A stretch of 54,037 bases of DNA from NCBI GenBank assembly GCA_046318675.1, contig JBKCUA010000005.1, positions 1 through 54,037 on the forward strand. Direction: 5' to 3'. The position numbers and the translations under genes were made by a program. Of the stretch, positions 24,235-32,905 are shown in pieces; positions within the stretch are counted from its first letter, which is position 1; the number at the start of each line of letters is the position of its first letter. Under the pieces are notes generated by a model that saw nothing but the letters and a program-made list of their open reading frames with translations, was not told the origin of the DNA and searched no databases. This DNA is from JBKCUA01 sp046318675. Its GTDB lineage: Bacteria > Pseudomonadota > Alphaproteobacteria > JAJTHO01.

Positions 24235-24567
24235 TCAGGCTTCTTTATTCTTTCCATCCTCATCCTCAATATCTGGGGTGAGAACGTCGTCTTCTTCGAG
24301 TTCTTCGGCATCTTCCAAAAAAGCATCCTCAGTCGCACTGGTATCGGCAATATCATCGACCAGCGGATCCACAGCCAAGGCTGCGGTTTTTTTGGCCATT
24401 AAAGGGTCGGCTTCAGCAACAGCGCGGGTGCGGCGGCTGCGCAGAGGAGCGTCCATCTGCTGCGTCGTGCCGCATTTTGGGCATACTGCCGGGTTTTTGC
24501 GTAAATCATAAAACGGTGCGCCGCACGCTTGGCACTGTCGTTTTGTACCCCATTCTGCTTTAGCCAT
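24235..24567 (-). CDS. FYDLN acid domain protein (TIGR02300 family)
   Basis: 110 residues. The N-terminal zinc-ribbon-like part reads WGTKRQCQACGAPFYDLRKN followed by CPKC, matching the TIGR02300 consensus (GTKR-C-x-x-C, FYDL). The rest is low-complexity and very acidic, ending in an Asp/Glu-rich tail. The family is restricted to alphaproteobacteria and typically divergent from aroA, as here with the next gene 72 bp away. Function unknown; the Cys pairs suggest metal binding. Confidence 0.88.
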   Translation of the reverse strand: MAKAEWGTKRQCQACGAPFYDLRKNPAVCPKCGTTQQMDAPLRSRRTRAVAEADPLMAKKTAALAVDPLVDDIADTSATEDAFLEDAEELEEDDVLTPDIEDEDGKNKEA

Positions 24568-24639
24568 AGCTTTCCTCTTGTTCTGATCTGGATGCCCGGT
24601 TAGGGTGCGTCCGCATCGCTGTCAAGAGGATTTTAACCT

Positions 24640-25983
24640 GTGTCTGTTTCCAATGCCTTAACTGCTCTGCCTATCTCAGCATTACGGGGGACAGTTCGAG
24701 TGCCTGGGGACAAATCTATTTCCCATCGAGCCTTGATGCTGGCATCACAAACCGTTGGTGAAAGCAATATTTCCGGATTGCTGGAGGGCGAGGATGTTCT
24801 GGCAACGGTTGCGGCTTTGCGCGCTTTAGGCGTGACATTGGAGCGGATTGAGCTTGGTCATTGGCGTGTGCACGGTGTTGGTGTTGGTGGTTTTTTGGAG
24901 CCTGATGATGTTTTAAACATGGAGAATTCAGGTACTTCCGCACGGCTGTTGCTGGGTCTTTTGGCTAGTCATCACTTTACGGCGTGTATTACGGGTGATG
25001 CATCCTTGCGTCGCCGTCCCATGCAGCGCGTTATTGCACCACTACGACAAAGTGGAGCGCAGTTTATCTCCCGAAGTAATGGCCGCCTCCCCTTGACCGT
25101 GCAAGGTGCCGCTTTACCTTTGCCTATTGATTATGCTTTGCCTGTGGCATCGGCTCAGGTTAAGTCGGCGATTTTACTTGCCGGGCTGAATACTCACGGC
25201 ACCACAAAAATATGGGAGCGGTACCCAAGTCGAGATCATACAGAACGAATGCTTAAAGCGTTGGGCGTACCAATCCGGATTAGTAATGCGTCTGAAGGGG
25301 GCAATATTATTGAACTGGATGGACGCTGTGAACTTAGCCCTTTTAGTCTTGATATTCCCGCAGATCCATCGTCGGCAGCGTTCCCCCTCGTCGCCGGTGT
25401 GTTAGCAAAAACCGGGGAGGTTGTCCTTCCTGGGGTATGTTTAAATCCAACCCGCACGGGTCTTTTGGATACTCTAATGGAAATGAACGCGGACATTAGC
25501 ATTAATAACATTGTTGAAGTTGGTGGTGAGCCGACAGGTACTCTCATTGCTCGCCCCAGTCGACTGCGCGGCGTTCGTGTTCCTGCCAGTAGGGCGGCAT
25601 TTATGATTGATGAATATCCTATTTTGGCTATTGCTGCTGCCTGTGCTGAGGGGGTAAGTCACTTTGAAGGTATTGCCGAACTAAAAGTAAAGGAAAGCAA
25701 TCGTTTGAATGCTATTTCCGAGGGTCTTAACAACCTAGGGGTTGTCGTGACTACCGGAGACGATTGGATGCGCATAGAAGGCTTGGGCAGTTCTGAAAAC
25801 CTGCGCTCCAGTCGAGTTATTCCGACGAATATGGATCACCGGATTGCCATGAGTTTCCTTATCGCCGGGATGGTAGGTAGTAGCCCAGTGACAGTGGATG
25901 ATGATAGTGCTATCGCGACCAGCTTTCCTGATTTTATAGATTTATTTCAAAGACTAGGCGGTAAATTTGAACGGGCACGATAG
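24640..25983 (+). CDS. aroA: 3-phosphoshikimate 1-carboxyvinyltransferase (EPSP synthase)
   Basis: Joins phosphoenolpyruvate to shikimate 3-phosphate in the aromatic pathway. The 447-residue protein has VPGDKSISHRALMLAS (21-36), SGLLEGEDVLAT, GDASLRRRPMQRVI, ASAQVKSAILLAGLN and ELKVKESNRL; these follow the class II (Agrobacterium CP4-like) pattern. The loop that carries Ala100 in CP4 reads ENSGTSARL here, with Gly98 at the corresponding place. The start is GTG 24640. cmk and rpsA, which normally follow aroA in this class, are absent and gyrA converges instead. Confidence 0.95.
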   Translation: MSVSNALTALPISALRGTVRVPGDKSISHRALMLASQTVGESNISGLLEGEDVLATVAALRALGVTLERIELGHWRVHGVGVGGFLEPDDVLNMENSGTSARLLLGLLASHHFTACITGDASLRRRPMQRVIAPLRQSGAQFISRSNGRLPLTVQGAALPLPIDYALPVASAQVKSAILLAGLNTHGTTKIWERYPSRDHTERMLKALGVPIRISNASEGGNIIELDGRCELSPFSLDIPADPSSAAFPLVAGVLAKTGEVVLPGVCLNPTRTGLLDTLMEMNADISINNIVEVGGEPTGTLIARPSRLRGVRVPASRAAFMIDEYPILAIAAACAEGVSHFEGIAELKVKESNRLNAISEGLNNLGVVVTTGDDWMRIEGLGSSENLRSSRVIPTNMDHRIAMSFLIAGMVGSSPVTVDDDSAIATSFPDFIDLFQRLGGKFERAR

Positions 25984-25997
25984 AGCCTGTTTCAAAA

Positions 25998-28667
25998 TTA
26001 CTCCTCCTCAGCCGGAACCTTGGCTACCGCCACGACCTGTTCATTGCTGGCGACCTTGAAGATGGTTACACCTTGGGTCTTGCGCCCAGCGATGCGGATT
26101 TGATCGACGGGGCAACGGATCAGCTGGCCGTTGTTGGTGACCAGCATGATTTGATCGCTATCTTTCACTGGGAACGTGGCGATCATTTGGCCGTTTTTGG
26201 CGTTGAGTTCCATGGCGGCGATACCTTGCCCTCCGCGCCCGGTGAGGCGGTAGTCAAACAGGGAGCTGCGCTTGCCAAAGCCGAGGGTACTGACGGTGAG
26301 CATGAATTCTTCCTGGGCGGCGAGCTCATCAAAGCGCTGCTTGCTAAGTGATACCGCGACAGCTACGTCTTCGGGATCGGCTTCTTCAATCTCAAGACCG
26401 CGGCGACGGGCGGTCTCGGCACGGTAGGCGGCGCGTTCTTCCATGGTCATGTCCACATGGCAGACGGTGGAAAGATTAATCACCTCATCCCCTTTGGCCA
26501 AGCGGACGCCCCGCACCCCGGTGGAGGCGCGGCTGTTGAACACCCGTAAATCGTCCAAGGCAAAGCGAATGGTTCGCCCCATTTTGGTGGACAGAACAAC
26601 GTCTTCATGATCATGGCAGGCGACGACGTCCACAAGGGATTCGCCGGATTCCTCTAGCTTCATCGCCATTTTGCCGCCAGCTTTAATGGTGGTGAAATCG
26701 GTGAGGGCGTTGCGGCGGATGTTCCCCTTGCTGGTGGCAAACAGGATGGACATCTTGTCCCACAGCGTTGCATCGTCGGGCAGGGGCATAATGGCACTCA
26801 CCCGTTCATTGCCTTCAAGTTTCGGAAGCAGTTGCACCAGTGGCTTGCCCCGTGTCTGGGGTGTGCCTTGGGGCAAAGCATAAGTTTTGAGCAAATACAC
26901 CCGCCCGGCGGAGGTAAAAAACAGCACCGGGGTGTGGGTGTTGGCGATGAACAGGCGGGTGACGAAGTCTTCTTCCCGGGTGGTCATGGCACTCCGCCCC
27001 TTACCGCCGCGTTTTTGGGAGCGATAGCTGGAGAGGGAGACACGCTTGACGTAACCGTTGTAACTGACGGTGACGACCATGTCTTCGCGTTGGATAAGGT
27101 CTTCGAGATCGCGTTCAACTGCTTCACCAACAATATCGGTGCGGCGCGGAGTGCTGAATTTTTCCTTAACGGTCAGCAGTTCTTTTTTGAGGACTTCTAG
27201 CATTTTCGGGCGGGAGTTAAGGATGGCTAGGTATTCGCCAATGGCTGCACCAACTTCTTTGAGTTCTCCGGTGATTTTCTCGCGTTCTAATCCCGTGAGG
27301 CGATGCAGGCGTAAATCAAGGATAGCCTTGGCCTGAGTTTCGCTAAGGCGATAGATTTTTTGTCCCTGATCCACGCCGGGATCGACGATGGCCACTAGGG
27401 GCATGATGCCCTCAGCAGGCCATTCACGCTTTACCAATTCCGCCCGCGCTGTTTCCGGGTTGGGGGATGCCCGAATGATGCGGATAACCTCATCAATGTT
27501 GGCGACGGCAACGGCGAGGCCGACCAAGATGTGAGCGCGTTCGCGGGCTTTCATCAAGTCAAAGCGAGTACGGCGACCAATGACTTCCTCTCGGAAGGTG
27601 ACAAAGGCGGAAATGATGCCGAGCAAGCCCATGGTGGCCGGACGGCCATTGTGTAGAGCCACGGTGTTGACGCCGAAGCTGGTCTCCAGCGGGGTGAGGG
27701 AAAACAATTTGTTGAGAATAACTTCCGGTTCAATATCGCGTTTGAGATCAACCACCACCCGCACGCCGTCACGATCGGATTCGTCGCGGACTTCGGCGAT
27801 GCCCTCGATAATTTTTTCTTTCATTAGATCGCCTATTTTTTCAACGATCTTAGCTTTGTTCTGTTGATACGGAATAGTATCAAAAATGATGGACTGACGC
27901 TCTTTGCCGTGGGTTTCAAGGTGATGCTTGGCTCGCATCAGAATGGAGCCGCGGCCTGTTTTAAAGGCATCAAGAATACCCTTGCGCCCCAAAATAAGGC
28001 CGCCGGTAGGGAAATCTGGCCCTTGGACAAACTGCATAGCGTCTTCAAGCGTGAGGGCAGGGTTGTCCACATACGCGCAGCAGGCATCAATGACTTCGCC
28101 TAAATTATGGGGGGGAATATTGGTGGCCATCCCCACGGCAATCCCGCCGACACCGTTGACGAGAAGATTGGGAAACTGGGCGGGTAGAACCATAGGCTCC
28201 CGCTCTGAATCGTCATAATTTGGCCTGAAATCAACGGTATTTTTGTCAATATCGCGTAGCAATTCTTCCGCGGCTTTGGCGAGACGTGCCTCAGTATACC
28301 GCATGGCGGCGGGGTTATCGCCGTCCATACTGCCGAAGTTTCCTTGCCCTTGGATGAGGGGCAGGCGAAGCGAGAAATCCTGCGCCATGCGCACTAAAGC
28401 ATCATAAATTGCGGTATCGCCGTGGGGATGGTATTTCCCCATGACATCCCCGATAATCCGAGCCGATTTACGGAGCGGCTTAGTGGAGTCGTAGCCGCCC
28501 TCTTTCATCGCGTACAAAATCCGGCGGTGTACCGGCTTGAGGCCGTCGCGCACATCGGGCAGGGCGCGGGAGACAATTACGCTCATGGCATAGTCCAGAT
28601 AGGACTTGCGCATTTCGTCTTCGATGGACAATTCCGGGTTATCGGCGGGGGTTGTAAGAGTGCTCAT
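25998..28667 (-). CDS. gyrA: DNA gyrase subunit A
   Basis: The DNA-cleaving subunit of gyrase, 889 residues. DYAMSVIVSRALPDVRDGLK is near residue 25, the quinolone-determining region reads HPHGDTAIYDALVRMAQ with Thr85 and Asp89 at the positions of E. coli Ser83 and Asp87, and the catalytic Tyr124 lies in AAMRYTEARL. The C-terminal wrapping domain starts with the GyrA box QKRGGKG near residue 545. It is monocistronic and convergent with aroA. Nothing suggests resistance or truncation. Confidence 0.97.
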   Translation of the reverse strand: MSTLTTPADNPELSIEDEMRKSYLDYAMSVIVSRALPDVRDGLKPVHRRILYAMKEGGYDSTKPLRKSARIIGDVMGKYHPHGDTAIYDALVRMAQDFSLRLPLIQGQGNFGSMDGDNPAAMRYTEARLAKAAEELLRDIDKNTVDFRPNYDDSEREPMVLPAQFPNLLVNGVGGIAVGMATNIPPHNLGEVIDACCAYVDNPALTLEDAMQFVQGPDFPTGGLILGRKGILDAFKTGRGSILMRAKHHLETHGKERQSIIFDTIPYQQNKAKIVEKIGDLMKEKIIEGIAEVRDESDRDGVRVVVDLKRDIEPEVILNKLFSLTPLETSFGVNTVALHNGRPATMGLLGIISAFVTFREEVIGRRTRFDLMKARERAHILVGLAVAVANIDEVIRIIRASPNPETARAELVKREWPAEGIMPLVAIVDPGVDQGQKIYRLSETQAKAILDLRLHRLTGLEREKITGELKEVGAAIGEYLAILNSRPKMLEVLKKELLTVKEKFSTPRRTDIVGEAVERDLEDLIQREDMVVTVSYNGYVKRVSLSSYRSQKRGGKGRSAMTTREEDFVTRLFIANTHTPVLFFTSAGRVYLLKTYALPQGTPQTRGKPLVQLLPKLEGNERVSAIMPLPDDATLWDKMSILFATSKGNIRRNALTDFTTIKAGGKMAMKLEESGESLVDVVACHDHEDVVLSTKMGRTIRFALDDLRVFNSRASTGVRGVRLAKGDEVINLSTVCHVDMTMEERAAYRAETARRRGLEIEEADPEDVAVAVSLSKQRFDELAAQEEFMLTVSTLGFGKRSSLFDYRLTGRGGQGIAAMELNAKNGQMIATFPVKDSDQIMLVTNNGQLIRCPVDQIRIAGRKTQGVTIFKVASNEQVVAVAKVPAEEE

Positions 28668-28721
28668 AGCCCCGGGTTATAGGGGGGTTTGTGCGGGGGA
28701 ACAAGGGCTACAAAAAATCCA

Positions 28722-30014
28722 TTAAAAACTTGCTGTTGCCCGCAAGGCCACAATATCCAGATAGCTCTCATACTGCCCGGTGAGGCTTCCTTTGAGGCCG
28801 CCCGGATCACGCAGGTGCAGGGTCGCCGCATCAAACCACATGGCCATATAGGTTGCATCAAGGCGCACGCTATCGCTCAATCTATAGCCAACCCCCATGC
28901 CAATCCAGTACCGATCGGCATCGGGAACACGAACATTTAAGCTCTGGTCGTTGCTTACTGGGCTTTGATCAAAGCCGATACCAATTCGGTAGCTCCAAGA
29001 GCTGAAGCCCGGCTGAAACCGTGCGCCAAGACTGGTAAACCAAGTGTTGCGCCAGTTATAGGGCGTGGCATCATCCGCTTGGCCGGAATCAAAACGGGTG
29101 GTGATGGTATCAATCACGTTCCATTGTACGCGGTGGATGCTGGCTGCCACAGTCCATTCGGGGGTCACGTCATATTCCCCGCCAAGGCGCAGGGTGGCCG
29201 GGGTTGCGATATTCAGGGACGCACCCCCGTTAGGTAGTAACCCGGCTAGGGATTGATTAGGTAGCTCATAGGCAACGTTGCCTTTGACGTTGTGCTTTAC
29301 CGCACTGTTATAGCTCAAGCCTAGACGAGTGCCCGCTGTTGGTTGCCACAATGCCCCGATGGTATAACCGTAGCCCCAATCGTTGCCGGTCATGTTTGCA
29401 AAGCAATCCTGTGCTCCCGGTGCGCCCAGTAGCGTGCCGCAATCAATGGCGTTGGTCAGGCGACCATCGAGATATTGTGCTTGGATGCCTGCCCCGAGGC
29501 TTAGGGTATCGCTGAATTTATGGGCAATGGCGGGGGTGATGTTGAGGGATTGTAACGCAGATGTTACCCCATAATACCGCCCTGTCCATGTGTCGTCATA
29601 GCTGGTGGTTACGCCCCATGGCGTGGTGATGGAAACCCCCACCACCGTTTTCGGGTTGATGGGCGTGCTAGCATAAAAACTGGGGATAGCGATGTCTTTG
29701 ACAATATCGCCGCGATAGCCACGGCCATTGATGGGGGTTGCTGCAACAAGGGCGGAAGTGGTGCCGCTGAAATTTTTGGCTGTAAAACTGGGAATTAGAA
29801 GGCTTGTCGCCGCGCTTATCTGGGTGGTGGAATACGCCGTCAGGGTGGCGGGGTTGAAGAACTGACTGCTTATGTCGTGGGTGGTTGCAGCCGCCCCGGC
29901 GTAAGCCTGCCCAAGCAGTGCCGGGCTTTCATTCATGACGGCAAACCCGGCGGCATGGGCGGGTGATGCCATAAGGCTGCCTATAAAAATAATAAGTAAA
30001 GCAATCATTTTCAT
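28722..30014 (-). CDS. FadL/OmpP1-family outer-membrane transport protein
   Basis: A 430-residue beta-barrel protein of the long-chain fatty acid / hydrocarbon transporter family. A signal peptide (MKMIALLIIFIGSLMASPAH, cleaved before AGFAV) is followed by the FadL N-terminal hatch motif GFAVMNESPALLGQAYAGAA and DISSQFFNPATLTAY, which includes the NPA motif. The rest is alternating amphipathic strands, ending in the barrel-terminal VALRATASF with a C-terminal Phe. ATG 30014 is preceded by GGAGCAAG. It stands alone. Confidence 0.88.
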   Translation of the reverse strand: MKMIALLIIFIGSLMASPAHAAGFAVMNESPALLGQAYAGAAATTHDISSQFFNPATLTAYSTTQISAATSLLIPSFTAKNFSGTTSALVAATPINGRGYRGDIVKDIAIPSFYASTPINPKTVVGVSITTPWGVTTSYDDTWTGRYYGVTSALQSLNITPAIAHKFSDTLSLGAGIQAQYLDGRLTNAIDCGTLLGAPGAQDCFANMTGNDWGYGYTIGALWQPTAGTRLGLSYNSAVKHNVKGNVAYELPNQSLAGLLPNGGASLNIATPATLRLGGEYDVTPEWTVAASIHRVQWNVIDTITTRFDSGQADDATPYNWRNTWFTSLGARFQPGFSSWSYRIGIGFDQSPVSNDQSLNVRVPDADRYWIGMGVGYRLSDSVRLDATYMAMWFDAATLHLRDPGGLKGSLTGQYESYLDIVALRATASF

Positions 30015-30108
30015 GATACTTGCTCCCATTGTAGATGCGCACAAAACTGTTAATAAAAAATCACTGGAATACTGAACGCAACGCCCGTATGGTGCACGCC
30101 GATGTTGC

Positions 30109-30184
<76 letters not shown>

Positions 30185-30194
30185 TCTCTTGTGT

Positions 30195-30272
30195 GGCGGG
30201 CGTAGCTCAGTTGGTTAGAGCGCAAGATTGTGGCTCTTGAGGTCGGGGGTTCGAGACCCCTCGCTCGCCCCA
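30195..30272 (+). tRNA. tRNA-His (GTG), with encoded G-1
   Basis: The acceptor GCGGGCG pairs with CGCTCGC (one G-T pair), the anticodon stem CAAGA/TCTTG encloses TTGTGGC (anticodon GTG), and CCA is encoded. The base before the stem is G (30195) opposite discriminator C, the classic G-1:C73 identity pair. Some alphaproteobacterial lineages have lost this pair; here it is retained. Confidence 0.96.
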
Positions 30273-30305
30273 TTTTCCCCTCTTCTTTCCGGTCACGGTC
30301 GTGCT

Positions 30306-31355
30306 ATGACCCCTCCTATGGTCAGCCCTTTGCCCGCATCGCCTCGCCTTGTCAGCCCTACCGTTCGGGAGGGTGACGCCCTGGACGCAGCCCTGCGGCC
30401 CCAGCGGCTGGAGGAATTTATTGGTCAGCCAGACCTCCGGGCCAACCTCGGCGTGTTTATTGAGGCGGCGAAAAAACGTGGCGAGACGCTGGATCACGTG
30501 CTTTTCTACGGTCCGCCGGGTTTGGGGAAGACAACGCTGGCGCAGATTGTGGCGCGGGAAATGGGGGTCAACTTTCGGGCTACCAGCGGCCCGATGCTGG
30601 CCAAGGCCGGGGATTTGGCGGCGATTCTCACCAACCTGCAACCGGGCGATGTCCTTTTTATTGATGAAATTCATCGGCTTCAGGCCAGTGTAGAGGAAGT
30701 TTTGTACCCAGCGATGGAGGATTTTCAGCTGGATTTGATCCTCGGTGAAGGCCCCGCCGCCCGAAGTATTCGCATTGATTTGCCCCGTTTTACCTTGGTG
30801 GGAGCCACGACGCGATCGGGACTGCTCAGCAACCCCCTGCGGGATCGGTTTGGGATTCCGCTCAGGCTGGATTTTTACAGCCCTGAGGATTTAGTGAAGG
30901 TGGTCAACCGGGCCGCTGCGCTGCTGAACTGCCCGCTGGCAGACGATGGTGCGTGGGAAGTGGCCAGACGCGCCCGGGGCACGCCGCGGATTGCCGGGCG
31001 GCTGCTGCGCCGGGTGCGGGATTTTGCCGGGGTGGCGGGCCTGCATCAGGTACACCGGGCGGCGGTGGACGACGCCCTGAACCGGTTGGATGTGGACGCC
31101 GCCGGGCTGGACCGCATGGATCGCCGGTACCTGACGGCGTTGGCCGAGAATTACGACGGCGGCCCCGTGGGGGTGGAAACCCTCGCCGCCGTTCTTGCCG
31201 AAGCCCGGGATACGGTGGAGGATACCATTGAGCCGTACCTCCTCCAGCAGGGTTATATCCTCCGCACCCCACGGGGCCGGATGCTTGCCGCAGCGGGCTA
31301 CCAGCATCTAGGCCTAACGCCCAAGGGCACAGGGGATAGTGGCTTGGGGTTGTGA
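30306..31355 (+). CDS. ruvB: Holliday junction branch-migration ATPase RuvB
   Basis: A hexameric AAA+ motor that works with RuvA to drive branch migration. The 349-residue protein has DAALRPQRLEEFIGQ, Walker A FYGPPGLGKTTLAQI near residue 80, Walker B LFIDEIHRLQASVEE near 130, sensor 1 LVGATTRSGLLSNPLRDRFG and the C-terminal winged helix with TPRGRMLAAAGYQHLG. The start is ATG 30306 (30318 is an alternative), 33 bp after tRNA-His. ruvC and ruvA, usually upstream, and tol-pal, usually downstream, are missing. Confidence 0.96.
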   Translation: MTPPMVSPLPASPRLVSPTVREGDALDAALRPQRLEEFIGQPDLRANLGVFIEAAKKRGETLDHVLFYGPPGLGKTTLAQIVAREMGVNFRATSGPMLAKAGDLAAILTNLQPGDVLFIDEIHRLQASVEEVLYPAMEDFQLDLILGEGPAARSIRIDLPRFTLVGATTRSGLLSNPLRDRFGIPLRLDFYSPEDLVKVVNRAAALLNCPLADDGAWEVARRARGTPRIAGRLLRRVRDFAGVAGLHQVHRAAVDDALNRLDVDAAGLDRMDRRYLTALAENYDGGPVGVETLAAVLAEARDTVEDTIEPYLLQQGYILRTPRGRMLAAAGYQHLGLTPKGTGDSGLGL

Positions 31356-31441
31356 GGGGGAGTTAATGTGCGAAAGTACATTAAATAAATAAAATGCACA
31401 AAGAAATTGACAGGAAAGAAAAGAGAGTGTATGGAGGGGGT

Positions 31442-31909
31442 ATGGCTGATGCTACACCCACCGCAAGCGCAAAAAAAGGATTGATGTCGGAATCGCTGAC
31501 TGGTACCGTTAATGCAATGACATCCTGGATATTACGTGCACCATCGGATGCTATCAAGGCAGGACCAACGCATGGTGAAGTCAAGTCTGACACAAGAGGT
31601 GCAGTAGCTGGTTTATTAAATGTTGGAGCGGGATTTTCTGCAGCTATAGATATAACAAAACAAGGGGAACAAATGCTGCAAACGTATTTAAAGGGTGCTC
31701 TTAAATTAGGATGGGGGGCAATTAAGGGTACCATCACAGCCGCCGCACATGGTTTTCAACCAGAAAAATTGCAAAAAGCCAAGGATGGTACAGGCAATGC
31801 CATGAAAAGTTTTGGCGGGGTAGTAAAAGACTTTTTCAAAGGAGCCGAGGCGGTTTTGGATCCTTTGTTTTTTCGTTTTATTGGTGCACGAGACGGAAGA
31901 ACAGCCTGA
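31442..31909 (+). CDS. Hypothetical protein, 155 residues, Gly/Ala-rich
   Basis: Not recognised. The protein begins MADATPTASAKKGLMSESLT and has weakly amphipathic Gly/Ala segments (GAVAGLLNVGAGFSAAIDIT, GALKLGWGAIKGTITAAAHG) that could be membrane-associating helices but are not classical spans. There is no signal peptide. ATG 31442 is well supported by GGAGGGGG just upstream; an earlier ATG at 31394 lacks such a site. It stands between ruvB and a convergent TetR gene. Confidence 0.55.
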   Translation: MADATPTASAKKGLMSESLTGTVNAMTSWILRAPSDAIKAGPTHGEVKSDTRGAVAGLLNVGAGFSAAIDITKQGEQMLQTYLKGALKLGWGAIKGTITAAAHGFQPEKLQKAKDGTGNAMKSFGGVVKDFFKGAEAVLDPLFFRFIGARDGRTA

Positions 31910-31922
31910 TTCCTCTCTACCC

Positions 31923-32486
31923 TCACGCCTTCAACAACCGAAACACCGCCATCATCACATCATCCGCGTAATTCCCCATGGAATCCTTCAGGACGCCCAG
32001 TTGAATCTGGTTGGCGACGCCGCTGATAGCACCCAGAATTTCCGCCGCCACCAGTTCCGGTGCGCGATCGGTCAGGGAGCGTTTTTCAAACCACGTCTTC
32101 AAAATTTCCGCCACGGCGCGGATGGGGTGTTCGTTCTTGATGCCTAGGGTGTGCAGAGTTGTCACCGGGGTCAAAAACACATACGAAAAAATTTCTTTTT
32201 CTTCATCAAAAAGGTTGCACAAAAACACCACGATGCCGGAGAGGCAGGATTCCATGTCCTGGCTGTCAGCGTGAATGGCCTGGAGTTCCTTGACGACGGT
32301 GCTGGCGGCATTTTGGTAGAGGTGCTTGGCAAAGGCTTCCTTGCTGGGGTAATGGCGGTATAGGGTGCCTTCGGCCAGGTCGGCGGCGGCGGCGATGTCG
32401 CGGATGCTGGTCTCGGCCACGCCCTTTTCGACAAAGAGTTTTAACGCCGCAGGTTCCAGTACACCTTTGCTTTTATTGGGTCGCAT
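31923..32486 (-). CDS. TetR-family transcriptional regulator
   Basis: 187 residues. The N-terminal DNA-binding domain shows AALKLFVEKGVAETSIRDIA and ADLAEGTLYRHYPSKEAFAK, the TetR helix-turn-helix with the conserved LYRHYPSKE. The C-terminal domain is helical and ligand specificity cannot be read. ATG 32486 is preceded by GGAGG at good spacing; the GTG six bases earlier abuts it. A short palindrome at 32499 may be its operator, implying autoregulation. No transporter or enzyme gene is adjacent to suggest a target. Confidence 0.88.
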   Translation of the reverse strand: MRPNKSKGVLEPAALKLFVEKGVAETSIRDIAAAADLAEGTLYRHYPSKEAFAKHLYQNAASTVVKELQAIHADSQDMESCLSGIVVFLCNLFDEEKEIFSYVFLTPVTTLHTLGIKNEHPIRAVAEILKTWFEKRSLTDRAPELVAAEILGAISGVANQIQLGVLKDSMGNYADDVMMAVFRLLKA

Positions 32487-32498
32487 CAACACCTCCTG

Positions 32499-32512
32499 AA
32501 TGAGTGTTCATT
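32499..32512. promoter_or_regulatory. Candidate TetR autoregulatory operator
   Basis: AATGAGTGTTCATT is a palindrome (AATGA / TCATT around GTGT) 13 bp upstream of the TetR start codon. It resembles the TGAATGA..TCATTCA sites used by several TetR-family repressors. Confidence 0.5.
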
Positions 32513-32554
32513 AGCGCGGTTGTGGGGAGAAAGGCAAGACCCCTAAATAAACTT

Positions 32555-32603
32555 GCTCTAAAAAACCGTGGGGCTGTTCTGTTACCCGGCCGCCCCGCGC
32601 CGT
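32555..32603 (-). terminator. Terminator of the tmRNA gene
   Basis: On the minus strand GGGGC and GCCCC enclose a GC-rich loop and are followed by ACGGTTTTTTAG. It lies just after the 3' part of the ssrA coding piece. Confidence 0.6.
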
Positions 32604-32855
32604 GTTTTGGTCAATCAACCAACTACCGATTAGGCAGCGAGTTTACGAACCGCAACAGGTGCAACGTTATCGTTTGCACTTAGAAAATAGCCCGATAACG
32701 GCGGTACAATGCCGGGCAAAAGCAGTTCCTTTATTGCGCCTGTCGAGCCTATTCGCCCCCGCCGCAAGAGAGAATAAATTTCTCTTGGGGTGGAGGCGCC
32801 GGGTACCGCCCCCGGGTCCAAAACGCCTATGCCGAACGCCGTTTATCACCATAGC
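32600..32855 (-). ncRNA. ssrA: Two-piece (circularly permuted) tmRNA
   Basis: The acceptor piece comes first on the minus strand: TTTTGGACCCGGGGGCGGTA, a 5-bp T-stem (CCGGG/CCCGG), the acceptor strand CGCCTCC, then A73 at 32791 and CC, with the final A not encoded. A spacer with an AGAGAA/TTCTCT hairpin follows. The coding piece starts at 32760 with GGGGGCG, which pairs with CGCCTCC and contains the G3-U70 alanine identity pair. A pseudoknot stem GCCCG/CGGGC precedes the tag frame (32677 to 32630), GCA AAC GAT AAC ... GCT GCC TAA, giving ANDNVAPVAVRKLAA. This arrangement is known from alphaproteobacteria. It rescues stalled ribosomes and marks products for ClpXP. The outer limits are approximate. 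Confidence 0.92.
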
Positions 32856-32905
32856 TGTGAACAGCATGACCCTTATACTACAAACCGCAATGAAAAGGAA
32901 GAGCG

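Noticed and set aside
32630..32821. A 63-codon minus-strand ORF ending in NDNVAPVAVRKLAA
   Set aside because: Only its last 15 codons are real, as the tmRNA tag; the upstream part is the structured RNA.
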